32,200 nucleotides of DNA from Alphaproteobacteria bacterium (GCA_029212835.1 JARGPE010000012.1:1-32200), one strand, 5' to 3'; shown: positions 8,819-18,052, numbered from the stretch's first letter. Numbers and translations are program-made. The notes: a model not told the origin generated them from the sequence alone.

Positions 8819-9438
8819 TGCAGACCGGTGCCCTGGATGCCGCGATGACAGATTTGGATACCGCGTTAGATTATGACCCCTATCTCTATAAGGCCTATAT
8901 CCAAAGAGGCATGGTTCTGTTGTTTAAGAACGATCCCTATCGCGCGATCCTGGATTTCAGTGTCGCTGCGGGGTTGGAGCCACTGATCGCAGAACCCTAT
9001 GCCCAGCGTGCCCTGGCCTTATTTGCGAATAAGGAATATGCAGCAGCCATCAAAGATTTGGAAACCGCGCTTAACTATGATCCGACCAATGTATCCGCAC
9101 GGCGTTCGCTCGCCTGGATGCTGTCGGTCAGCCCCGATCGCAGTCTCAGAGATGGCACGCGTGCGCTTGGCCTTGTGGATCAACAAGGCGCGCAGTCAAA
9201 TCAAGTCGTCTATGCAGCCGTCCAGGCGGAATCCGGCGATATCGATGGGGCTATGAGCACCTACCGCACAGTGGCTGGTCAGGATCCACGCGCCGGACAA
9301 AAGTTTCAAAGCTACCTGAATGCCGCTGGTTATTATAAGGGGCCGCTTGATGGGTCCTTTTCGTCTCTGGTGGAAGAGGCGCTGAAACAATGTCTTCTGG
9401 CGGGCTGCCGCATTGGCGGACCGATCATTCGTCCATGA
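8818..9438 (+). CDS. TPR repeat protein (main part; out of frame with 8630-8818)
   Basis: 'RGIALMQTGALDAAMTDLDTALDYDPYLYKAYIQRGMVLLFKNDPYRAILDFSVAAGLEPLIAEPYAQRALALFANKEYAAAIKDLETALNYDP' shows successive TPR units; ATG 8818 overlaps upstream TGA (TGATG). Confidence 0.75.
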   Translation: MQTGALDAAMTDLDTALDYDPYLYKAYIQRGMVLLFKNDPYRAILDFSVAAGLEPLIAEPYAQRALALFANKEYAAAIKDLETALNYDPTNVSARRSLAWMLSVSPDRSLRDGTRALGLVDQQGAQSNQVVYAAVQAESGDIDGAMSTYRTVAGQDPRAGQKFQSYLNAAGYYKGPLDGSFSSLVEEALKQCLLAGCRIGGPIIRP

Positions 9439-12401
9439 CAGAAAAACCCGACCCAGAACTCAAAATCGGCGATCGGCTGATAGAGGAAGAAACGCCAGAG
9501 GGTCGAGGTTTTCGCCGCTGGTTGTGGCTTGGCCTACGCTCCGCCCTGATTCTTCTTATAATCCTTGGCGTATTGTTGGGGCTGGGGTGGTTGTTTCGGT
9601 TGCCCATGGCAAACTCTGTCCTGCCAATCCTGCTGGAAAGCGTTTTAGATCAGCCTGTTACATTGAAGGTCACAAAGATTGAGTCAACTGAAGTTAAGAT
9701 TGAGAACTTTGCGATTCAGAATGGCCCCAGCATCGCCCATATTGATCTGGTGCCGAATCTATCGATTGCGGATGGCACCTATCTGGACTCTCTGACTCTC
9801 GATGGTATTCGTGCGCAAATGCATGTGACAGAGGCTGGAGGCACGGAGATAAATGGACTGGATACGCTATTTGTGTCCGACACATCTGATAACACAGAAC
9901 TCACCCTCCCCCAGATCCCCATAAAGAATATCAAGGTTTCAGACATCCAGATTGAGGCAACGACTCCGATCGGCCCACAATTGTTGACCGGTAATCTGGC
10001 AATCTCCCTGGACGCCGCGCCAAGCCTGATGCCCATGACATTAACGGCTCATCTGAATGCCCCAGACAGCCAAAGCGCCATTCTGGCGACAATCACAGCC
10101 GGTTCCCGAGGATTGGTGGCAAATGCGACTGTGGACCTATCCCTCGCTCACTGGCTACCTTTCCTGCCAGGCATTGAGGTGGCAACAGGTCGCACAACGG
10201 CAACACTGGATATGACCAGCGGTCCTTTAAACACAGACCAGTTTGAGGAAATCGGTTTGCCCGGTCTGATGGCGGCCCTGACAGGATCAGCAGAAATCGC
10301 CTGGAGCGGCGCAAGTGTGAAGCCTTACGATTGGTCAACTTTGACACCAGATGATGGCATCGGCCTGATCACGATTGAGGGGGGGCGTCTTCAGCTTACC
10401 CTACCCACCGACATTGAAGTAGAAAGCGGGCCAATTCCAGACAATCTGCGCCACACCCTACCTGATGCAGTGAATGCCTATGCGGATGGCAACCCGCAAC
10501 TAACCCTATCCCAGACAGATGACCGGCCAGCCCTTATCCTGCGCCCCGATGCTGGCGGAGGGTGGCGCACGGAATTCGCGTTGGATGCCGGTATCGCCCT
10601 GGGACCGCTTTCAACCCGCGTCACTCCGGAAAGCCTGACTCTGTCAGATCAGTTCGCCCCGCGCAGGATGACTCTGTCATCTGCCAGTATTGATATGGTG
10701 CGGGGCTTGGATCTTCCCCGAGAAATCACTGGACATGTCGATATTGGATCCCTCGCGGTCGATCTTCCACTTCTGATATCCTCCCCCTCTGCACATCCAG
10801 CCTTTGATATCCCCTATCAGGCTGAAGTAATGGTATATGGCGATATCTTTCCCCCGATCTGGGCCCGCTCCTCTGCATTGAAATCCGCAGGCACTGCACA
10901 TCTTAGACAGAGTTTGGAGGGCTTGGACTTAACCGTAGATCGTGGCAGTCAATTGAAGCTGGACGGGCTGACAGGGACCGGTGATGTGAGACTGTCCCCA
11001 CGATTGCGTCTGGATGTTGCGGGGCGTGATCCATTGCGGGTTGGATTGGATTTTGCTGACCCCATCAACAGTCTTTCAGTTGAAGGGGCCTTTCGCCTGG
11101 GTGCGCTGAGCCTCGCAATCCCCAGTGCAGACCCGCCCCTATCCCTTGAACTGGACCGACAGCCCGTCTCCCTGCGCTATCAAAAAGGAGCCGCGACCTT
11201 AGCCATGGGACCTGTGGATGTGACAGTGCCGGAATTGGATGCATCCCTGAGTCGCGCCGTGCTGCATATCGACTATGGTGGTAAATCAGGCACAGCCACC
11301 CTATCCGCTGATGGAATAAAGATCGCAGGTAAACCCCTATTGCCCGGCACGCTGACAGCCAGCATGGCGATGAATGAATTGTCGGACGGAACCTTAACCG
11401 TTGATGGGCCTATTTCTCTGGCAGAAGGACGCGTTACGGCCAGCCTATCTGCGTCCCACACGCCCGCCGGTATCAGTCACATTACACTGAAAGCAGCACC
11501 CATTCAGTTTGGCCCGGAAAATCTGGCCCTGGGCGATGTTGTACCTGCGGCTACTTTGAATGCAGATCAGAAACTGCCCTTGGTAACCGGCCAGATCGAC
11601 GCCGAGCTGGATATGACGCTGACACAAGCCGGACAATCCGGCGATTTAACCATCGCATTGGATAATGTCGGCGTTATGGATGCGGAAATCGGGCCAAAAT
11701 CCATTAATGGAACCGTGCTGTTTGATATGTCCTCTCCCGGCGCAACCCAGGGAATTCAAAAACTGACAGGTATCCTGTCCGCACCCGGCCTGCCCGATAT
11801 GCCAACTGCGATCACATTTTCCATCGACCCATCTCGTGTTGTGCAGATCAAGGAAGCAACACTCGACCTCTTTGATGGGGAGATTGCCTTAATCGACGCA
11901 CAGTTAGACCCGGCAGAGGTCAGCCTGAACGGCACTTTACGCCTGCGCCGGGTCGACCTGCAGCAGGCATTGCAACATTTGGAAATTGAGGGGGTCGAGG
12001 GAACCGGCAAGATTTCCGGGCTGATGCCAGTTCGTGTGACCCAGGGGGATATTATCCTGAATGATGGCAGCCTGGCAGCCGAGGGCGGTGGTGTTCTGAA
12101 GATCGACAATGAAACCGTCAATCAAGCCTTGTCCAGTGATCAGCAGGAAGTGCAACTGCTGTCCGAGACCTTAAAAGATTTCCATTATGACGGCCTGACT
12201 GCCACCGTGGCATTACCCGCCGGGAAGAACGGCCATATCGGATTATCTCTCAGCGGACGAAATCCGGCAGTAATGGATGGCTATCCCTTCCAGATCAATG
12301 TCAATTTAGAAAGCGACTTCAGGAACTTATTCCAGATACTTCTGGCATTCATGGAAGCTTATGGTTCGGTTTTAAACTCGGCTAATTTATCGTCGCCCTG
12401 A
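9435..12401 (+). CDS. ydbH: YdbH family protein (AsmA/TAM-like intermembrane phospholipid transport family)
   Basis: About 988 aa with one N-terminal TM helix ('LRSALILLIILGVLLGLGWLF') then a long beta-rich region; C-terminal 'GTGKISGLMPVRVTQGDIILNDGSLAAEGGGVLKID...LKDFHYDGLTATV' as in YdbH; followed by YnbE and YdbL homologues. ATG overlaps TPR stop (ATGA). Confidence 0.85.
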   Translation: MTEKPDPELKIGDRLIEEETPEGRGFRRWLWLGLRSALILLIILGVLLGLGWLFRLPMANSVLPILLESVLDQPVTLKVTKIESTEVKIENFAIQNGPSIAHIDLVPNLSIADGTYLDSLTLDGIRAQMHVTEAGGTEINGLDTLFVSDTSDNTELTLPQIPIKNIKVSDIQIEATTPIGPQLLTGNLAISLDAAPSLMPMTLTAHLNAPDSQSAILATITAGSRGLVANATVDLSLAHWLPFLPGIEVATGRTTATLDMTSGPLNTDQFEEIGLPGLMAALTGSAEIAWSGASVKPYDWSTLTPDDGIGLITIEGGRLQLTLPTDIEVESGPIPDNLRHTLPDAVNAYADGNPQLTLSQTDDRPALILRPDAGGGWRTEFALDAGIALGPLSTRVTPESLTLSDQFAPRRMTLSSASIDMVRGLDLPREITGHVDIGSLAVDLPLLISSPSAHPAFDIPYQAEVMVYGDIFPPIWARSSALKSAGTAHLRQSLEGLDLTVDRGSQLKLDGLTGTGDVRLSPRLRLDVAGRDPLRVGLDFADPINSLSVEGAFRLGALSLAIPSADPPLSLELDRQPVSLRYQKGAATLAMGPVDVTVPELDASLSRAVLHIDYGGKSGTATLSADGIKIAGKPLLPGTLTASMAMNELSDGTLTVDGPISLAEGRVTASLSASHTPAGISHITLKAAPIQFGPENLALGDVVPAATLNADQKLPLVTGQIDAELDMTLTQAGQSGDLTIALDNVGVMDAEIGPKSINGTVLFDMSSPGATQGIQKLTGILSAPGLPDMPTAITFSIDPSRVVQIKEATLDLFDGEIALIDAQLDPAEVSLNGTLRLRRVDLQQALQHLEIEGVEGTGKISGLMPVRVTQGDIILNDGSLAAEGGGVLKIDNETVNQALSSDQQEVQLLSETLKDFHYDGLTATVALPAGKNGHIGLSLSGRNPAVMDGYPFQINVNLESDFRNLFQILLAFMEAYGSVLNSANLSSP

Positions 12402-12487
12402 TGTTGCCCTTTTCTATTGCGATAAATCAGTTGTAGAGTCCCTGTAACGACTTTGACCGCATACGATCGGATGGACACCCCGTGTTA

Positions 12488-12682
12488 ATGGCCCCCAGAA
12501 AACTTGGCCTTGCTGCTGCTCTGCTGAGCCTTTCGCTCGCATCGGCCTGCACGCCGACCGTTCAGTTAGAGGCCCCGCGGGAGCCGATCACAATCAATCT
12601 CAACGTCAAGTTGGACGCAGATGTCCGCTTACGGCTGATTCAAGAGGCGCAAGAAGATGTTAAAGCAAATCCGATATTCTAA
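12488..12682 (+). CDS. ynbE: YnbE family lipoprotein
   Basis: Signal peptide ending in 'LASAC' lipobox then 'TPTVQLEAPREPITINLNVKLDADVRLRL', the YnbE signature. Confidence 0.85.
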   Translation: MAPRKLGLAAALLSLSLASACTPTVQLEAPREPITINLNVKLDADVRLRLIQEAQEDVKANPIF

Positions 12683-13052
12683 CACCCTGTCTGCGCAAGA
12701 TTTTTCGCGTCGCCGCGTAATGATTGCTTTTGCTGCGCTGTTGTTTGCGGCTCCGATGCTTTTTGGAAACCTGCCTGGGGCACAAGCCGCAGATTCGCTG
12801 GATGGCCCTCGATCTGCGGGTACAGTCGGTGAACGTTATGACGGTTATGCCGTGGTTCGGGATGGCGCTGAGGGAGATGTCCAGCAGTTGGTCGCTTCCA
12901 TCAATGCAAAGCGCAAAGAATTCTATCAATCTAAGGCGACCGAACAGGGCGTCGATATCACCGCTATTCAAGCGATTTATGCCAAGGCCATCTATGACAA
13001 GGCTCCCTCCGGCTGGTGGTTCCTGACCGAAAGTGGTTGGGTACAGAAATAG
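12657..13052 (+). CDS. ydbL: YdbL family (DUF1318) protein
   Basis: 'SAGTVGERYDGYAVVRDG...QQLVASINAKRKEFYQSKATEQGVDITAIQAIYAKAIYDKAPSGWWFLTESGWVQK' matches YdbL layout. Start could be ATG 12657 (26-nt overlap with ynbE) or ATG 12720. Confidence 0.85.
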   Translation: MLKQIRYSNTLSAQDFSRRRVMIAFAALLFAAPMLFGNLPGAQAADSLDGPRSAGTVGERYDGYAVVRDGAEGDVQQLVASINAKRKEFYQSKATEQGVDITAIQAIYAKAIYDKAPSGWWFLTESGWVQK

Positions 13053-13144
13053 TCATCATCGCCGTTGGGTTACACCAAATCGGTTGAGGCTGACGCCCGG
13101 AACCCTATATCGTGGGGCAGTGATTCTTTATTTCGTGAGGTTTT

Positions 13145-14074
13145 ATGTCTGGCACCCTTCCCCAATCCGTTGATGAAACACAGAAACTTCTATCCGATGG
13201 TCGTTATGTCGCGGATCGGTCGCTTTCAACGGCACTTTTTCTGTCGCTCAAGCTGCACCGCCCTTTATTCCTAGAGGGGGAAGCAGGAACCGGAAAAACG
13301 GAAATTGCCAAAGTCCTGTCCGAAACACTGGATCGCCCATTGATTCGTCTGCAATGCTACGAGGGGCTGGATATTTCATCCGCTGTTTACGAGTGGAACT
13401 ATGCCCGCCAGATGATGGAAATCCGCCTTTCTGAAGCGTCTGGTGGGGGTGATCGTGCTGCGCTGGAAGCCGATCTGTTTTCTGAACGTTTCCTCATAAA
13501 ACGACCGATCCTACAGGCTCTGGAATCTGCCAAGAAAGGCAAAGCACCGGTCCTGTTGATCGATGAGTTGGACCGCACGGATGAACCCTTTGAGGCCTTT
13601 CTGCTGGAAGTCCTCTCAGACTTTCAGGTCACGGTTCCGGAATTTGGCACTGTGAAGGCAGAAGAGCCACCTTTGGTCGTTTTGACCTCGAACCGAACCC
13701 GTGAAATCCATGACGCGATAAAGCGGCGCTGTTTCTATTACTGGGTCGATTATCCTGATGCTGAACGGGAATTGGCTATTCTGGCGATCAAAGCCCCCGA
13801 GGCACCAGAAGCCCTGAGCCGTCAAATCGTCGCCTTCGTTCAGAAAATCCGCACCATGGACTTATTCAAGTTGCCGGGTGTTGCGGAAACCATTGATTGG
13901 GCTCAAGCACTGACACAATTGGATCGGCTAGCACTGGACCCCGATACGATTAACGATACGCTGGGGGCCTTGCTGAAATATCAAGATGACATCGCACGTC
14001 TGCGTGGCTCGGAAGCGGCGCGCATTCTGGAAGAAGCAAAAGTTGAACTCGCCCAGGCGGGCTATGCTGCGTGA
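13145..14074 (+). CDS. coxD: MoxR-like AAA+ ATPase (CoxD-like)
   Basis: Walker A 'LEGEAGTGKTEIAK', Walker B 'PVLLIDELDRTDEPFEAFLLEVLSDFQVTVPE', 'VVLTSNRTREIHDAIKRRCFYYWVDYPD'. Confidence 0.92.
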   Translation: MSGTLPQSVDETQKLLSDGRYVADRSLSTALFLSLKLHRPLFLEGEAGTGKTEIAKVLSETLDRPLIRLQCYEGLDISSAVYEWNYARQMMEIRLSEASGGGDRAALEADLFSERFLIKRPILQALESAKKGKAPVLLIDELDRTDEPFEAFLLEVLSDFQVTVPEFGTVKAEEPPLVVLTSNRTREIHDAIKRRCFYYWVDYPDAERELAILAIKAPEAPEALSRQIVAFVQKIRTMDLFKLPGVAETIDWAQALTQLDRLALDPDTINDTLGALLKYQDDIARLRGSEAARILEEAKVELAQAGYAA

Positions 14075-15345
14075 CCAAAAAGGTCGTGACCCCAGAGGCA
14101 TCTCAACCAGCTGCCAATTTGGTTGTCGGCCAGGCTGATGGCGGTCGTTTGGCCGAAAACATCATGTATTTTGGGCGCGTCCTGCGTGCGGCGGGCCTGC
14201 CCGTTGGCACTGGCAAAGTACTGGATGCGATTGAAGCCGTTAGTGCGGTGGGTGTCGACAGCCGTAAGGACTTTTACTGGACCCTGCACGCAATATTCGT
14301 AAATCGCCGCGATCAAAGGGAAATATTTGATCAGGCCTTCCACTTTTTCTGGAAGAATCCCAATCTCTTAGAAAAGGCGATGGCGATGCTGTTGCCCGCC
14401 ATGAAGGGGGAACAGCAGCCAGAAAAGGCCGAAATGTCGACCCGACTGGCGGAGGCCCTGACTAAGGAACGCCCCCCTGCGCCGGAGAATGAGGCCGACG
14501 AGGAAGAAGAGGAAGAATTCGACATCGACGCATCCCTCACCTTCTCCCGCAAAGAGGTTCTGACGGAAAAAGACTTTGAGAAAATGAGCACGGCAGAGCT
14601 GGAGGCTGCCCGCAAGGCGATTCAGAGGATGCATCTCGCCTTTAATCCTATTCCAACACGGCGTTTCTATCCTGACCCCAAGGGACGCCGCACCGATCTT
14701 CGCGCCACCCTGCGCCGTGCCGCACGATCCGGTGGGGATCTGTCGCAACTGAGCATGCGCAAGCGCCGCCGTCGCGTGCCGCCATTGGTGATCCTGTGTG
14801 ATATTTCAGGCTCAATGGATCGTTATGCCCGCATGATGCTGCATTTCATACATGCCTTGACCAATGACCGGGACCGGGTCTCCAGCTTCCTATTTGGAAC
14901 ACGCCTGACCAACATCACGCGCACTATGCGGCGCAAAGACCCCGATGTCGCCATTGATCAATGCGCCGCCCAGGTGGAAGACTGGGCTGGTGGCACCCGC
15001 ATCGGCATCACCTTGTCAGAATTTAACCGCACATGGTCTCGCCGGGTGATGACCCAGGGGCCAATTGTCCTGCTGATCACAGATGGCCTGGACCGTGATG
15101 GCGCAAAGGGGCTGGAGGCAGAGATGGAGCGCCTGCATAAGTCTTGTCGCCAGTTGATCTGGCTGAATCCGCTGTTGCGATGGGATGGTTATTCTCCAAA
15201 GGCCAGTGGAGCAAAGGCGATGATCCGTAATGTCGACAGCTTCCGCCCTATCCACAATCTGGACTCCCTCTCAAAACTGGCAGATGCTCTGAGCACAGAA
15301 ACCCCGGTGCAAAATTTGTCGCGCTGGAAGGAGATGGCAGCATGA
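14071..15345 (+). CDS. coxE: VWA domain-containing protein (CoxE-like)
   Basis: MIDAS-type motif 'LVILCDISGSMDRYARMMLHFIHAL'; GTG start overlaps coxD stop (GTGA). Confidence 0.92.
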   Translation: MTKKVVTPEASQPAANLVVGQADGGRLAENIMYFGRVLRAAGLPVGTGKVLDAIEAVSAVGVDSRKDFYWTLHAIFVNRRDQREIFDQAFHFFWKNPNLLEKAMAMLLPAMKGEQQPEKAEMSTRLAEALTKERPPAPENEADEEEEEEFDIDASLTFSRKEVLTEKDFEKMSTAELEAARKAIQRMHLAFNPIPTRRFYPDPKGRRTDLRATLRRAARSGGDLSQLSMRKRRRRVPPLVILCDISGSMDRYARMMLHFIHALTNDRDRVSSFLFGTRLTNITRTMRRKDPDVAIDQCAAQVEDWAGGTRIGITLSEFNRTWSRRVMTQGPIVLLITDGLDRDGAKGLEAEMERLHKSCRQLIWLNPLLRWDGYSPKASGAKAMIRNVDSFRPIHNLDSLSKLADALSTETPVQNLSRWKEMAA

Positions 15346-15665
15346 GTGACCTCATTGATCCCTTAACCCAAGCGAAAGAATGGCAGGATCAAGGGCTAAA
15401 AGTCGCTGTGGCAACGGTTGTTGAGACTTGGGGGTCATCCCCTCGCCCCGCTGGCAGTCAATTGGTAGTCAATGAAGAGGCTGGCTTCGAAGGCTCCGTT
15501 TCTGGTGGCTGTATCGAAGGGGCTGTCGTGACCGAGGCGCTGGATATCATGGAAAGTGGCACGCCCAAGCTAATGGAATTTGGGGTGTCCGATGCCATGG
15601 CCTGGGAAGTGGGCTTGGCCTGTGGCGGCACGGTGCGGGTTTTCGTCGAAAAGCTGGAGGCGTAA
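15342..15665 (+). CDS. coxF: XdhC/CoxF family protein, N-terminal-domain type
   Basis: 'VAVATVVETWGSSPRPAGSQLVVNEEAGFEGSVSGGCIEGAVVTEAL...FGVSDAMAWEVGLACGGTVRVFVEKL'; ATGA overlap with coxE. Confidence 0.9.
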   Translation: MSDLIDPLTQAKEWQDQGLKVAVATVVETWGSSPRPAGSQLVVNEEAGFEGSVSGGCIEGAVVTEALDIMESGTPKLMEFGVSDAMAWEVGLACGGTVRVFVEKLEA

Positions 15666-15672
15666 CGACGCC

Positions 15673-16365
15673 ATGAAGCGGTCTCTTCTGGAACAATTGC
15701 AATCCGCCCGCGATGCTGTCCTGCCCACCGTGTTGATCACGCGGCTGGAGGATGGGGCGCAGGCCCTGATCGTGGAGGACACGGTCGTCACAGGGGACCT
15801 GGCCCCCGACACCGCGCTAAAAGATGCCGCCAAAGACTGTCTGCGTCAGGACAAGTCCCGAATGGTGGATGGCTGTTTTTTGCAAATATTTAATCCGCCT
15901 TTACGCCTGATTGTAATTGGCGCAGTCCATATCGCCCAAGCTCTGGTGCCTATGGCAACCCTTGCTGGCTATGCCGCCACAGTCATTGATCCGCGGGGGG
16001 CCTGGGCCAGTGAGGCACGCTTTCCTGGCGTTGCGGTGCTGCAGGATTGGCCAGAAGAAGTGATGGTTGCCCTGAAGCCAGACCGCCGCACCGCGATAGT
16101 GGCGCTGACCCATGACCCGAAGCTGGATGATCCGGCCCTGGCCGTCGCCTTGAAATCCGATGCTTTCTATATCGGCGCCTTGGGCAGCAAAAAGACCGCT
16201 GCAGCGCGTGCCGAGCGCCTGAAGGCTGGCGGCAGTGATCCCGACGCTATCGCAGGAATTGACGGACCGATTGGATTGAATATTGGCGCGGTCTCTCCAG
16301 CAGAGATCGCTGTCTCTATTCTGGCAAAAATGACCCTGGCTCTGCGGGGACCGAAGGGGAGCTGA
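15673..16365 (+). CDS. XdhC family protein, C-terminal Rossmann-domain type
   Basis: 'LRLIVIGAVHIAQALVPMATLAGYAATVIDPRGAWASEARFPG', 'IVALTHDPKLDDPAL', 'YIGALGSKKTAAARAERL', 'IGLNIGAVSPAEIAVSILAKM'. Confidence 0.9.
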   Translation: MKRSLLEQLQSARDAVLPTVLITRLEDGAQALIVEDTVVTGDLAPDTALKDAAKDCLRQDKSRMVDGCFLQIFNPPLRLIVIGAVHIAQALVPMATLAGYAATVIDPRGAWASEARFPGVAVLQDWPEEVMVALKPDRRTAIVALTHDPKLDDPALAVALKSDAFYIGALGSKKTAAARAERLKAGGSDPDAIAGIDGPIGLNIGAVSPAEIAVSILAKMTLALRGPKGS

Positions 16366-17975
16366 TGGAATTCGGTCCTATTTCCGCTGATACCGCCACA
16401 GGCGCGATCCTGGCGCATTCCATTCGCTTGTCGGATCGGGCGCTTAAAAAAGGCCATTGGCTGACAGAAGAGGATGTGGAGGCGCTGAAAGCCGCCGGTA
16501 TCACCTCTGTCACGGTCTGTCGCCTGGCTCCCGATGATGTCCCTGAAAACGATGCTGCAGATACCCTGGCCATGGCCGCGACAGGAGATGGATTTAGCCG
16601 CAGCGCTGCCTTTACCGGTCGTGTGAACCTGATCGCGCAACAGGATGGCATTCTGGTTTATGATCCTGTTCTTCTGGACGCATTGAACCGTGTGGATGAG
16701 GGGATCACCTTTGCCGCCCTGCCACCTTATTCCAGGGTGGCTGCACGGCAGATGGTGGCGACAGCCAAGATCATTCCCTTTGGTGTGCCAAAACAAATGC
16801 TTCAGGCAGCCTGCCCCAAATCCCCGCTGTTTCGGATCGCCGCATTCCAATCACTGTCTTTGGGATTGATCCAAACCATCCTTCCTGGCGTGAAGCCCAG
16901 TGTTTTAGACAAGACCGATCAGATTATGAACGCGCGCGCGGCCAGCCTTGGCGCGGTTCAAATTACGCCCGTCCGCTGCAAACATTCAGAAGATGACCTA
17001 ACCTTGGCGCTGGCAGCGATGACCGCGGAAAAAGTTGCGATCATCACCATTGTCGGGGCATCTGCTATTGTAGATCGCCGCGATGTAATCCCGGCCGCAA
17101 TCTCTCAATGCGGTGGAACCGTAGAGCATTTTGGTATGCCTGTTGATCCGGGGAACCTGCTGTTATTGGGGAGAATTGGCGATATTCCAGTGATCGGTGC
17201 CCCAGGCTGTGTGCGGTCACCCAAGCCAAATGGCTATGATTGGGTACTGGAACGACTGGTTGCGGGCCTGCCTGTCGATGGACCCGGCATTATGGCAATG
17301 GGATCTGGCGGGTTTCTGAAAGAGATACCCGTGCGGCCCCTGCCCCGTGCCGAAGCCGCGCCCAAACAGGCAACAAGCCATGCACCCTGCATAATCGGTC
17401 TGATGCTGGCAGCCGGGCAATCCCGCCGTATGGGCAAGGCGAATAAGTTGCTGGAAAATCTGGATGGGAAGCCGATGCTGCGCCACTCTCTGGAGATACT
17501 CCTGGCAGCACAGATCGACGGTGTCACTGTTGTGACAGGGCACGAGGCGGAACGAGTCCGTCAAGCGATCTCAGACCTGCCTGTCTCCTTCACCGACAGT
17601 CCCGACTATGCCAGTGGTTTGGCGGAAACCGTGAAACGTGGCATTGCCGCCCTGCCTGAATCAGCAGACGGGGTCCTTATTTGCCTGGGCGATATGCCCC
17701 GCGTGAAAACCGAAACGTTAAACCGCCTGATCGCGGCCTTCGATCCCACAGAGGGACGCACGATTTGTGTTCCTGTCCATCTTGGCAAGCGTGGCAATCC
17801 CGTCCTGTTCGGCAGACGCTTCTTTGCCGAAATCATGGACCTTTCAGGCGATACCGGGGCAAAATCTCTGATCGGGGCCTATGAGGAACAAGTCGCGGAA
17901 ATCGTCGTCGATGACCCAGGCGTGCTGTTGGATCTGGATACGCCAGACGCTCTTAGAATGGCGCAAAATCGTTAG
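16365..17975 (+). CDS. Fusion: MoeA/MPT-binding-like domain + MocA/MobA-like NTP transferase
   Basis: N-terminal molybdopterin-binding-like region ('IVGASAIVDRRDVIPAAISQCGGTVEHFGMPVDPGNLLLLGRIGDIPVIGAPGCVRSPKPNGYDWVLERL') plus C-terminal 'IIGLMLAAGQSRRMGKANKLLENLDGKPMLRHSLEILL...CLGDMPRVKTETLNRL'. TGATG overlap with upstream gene. Confidence 0.88.
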   Translation: MEFGPISADTATGAILAHSIRLSDRALKKGHWLTEEDVEALKAAGITSVTVCRLAPDDVPENDAADTLAMAATGDGFSRSAAFTGRVNLIAQQDGILVYDPVLLDALNRVDEGITFAALPPYSRVAARQMVATAKIIPFGVPKQMLQAACPKSPLFRIAAFQSLSLGLIQTILPGVKPSVLDKTDQIMNARAASLGAVQITPVRCKHSEDDLTLALAAMTAEKVAIITIVGASAIVDRRDVIPAAISQCGGTVEHFGMPVDPGNLLLLGRIGDIPVIGAPGCVRSPKPNGYDWVLERLVAGLPVDGPGIMAMGSGGFLKEIPVRPLPRAEAAPKQATSHAPCIIGLMLAAGQSRRMGKANKLLENLDGKPMLRHSLEILLAAQIDGVTVVTGHEAERVRQAISDLPVSFTDSPDYASGLAETVKRGIAALPESADGVLICLGDMPRVKTETLNRLIAAFDPTEGRTICVPVHLGKRGNPVLFGRRFFAEIMDLSGDTGAKSLIGAYEEQVAEIVVDDPGVLLDLDTPDALRMAQNR

Positions 17976-18052
17976 AAAAGTCGCTTGAGACGGTCCCCTT
18001 GCCAATGCCATAGTCGCGCATCTTAAAATCTTCTAGCGGAAACAGGTGCAGT

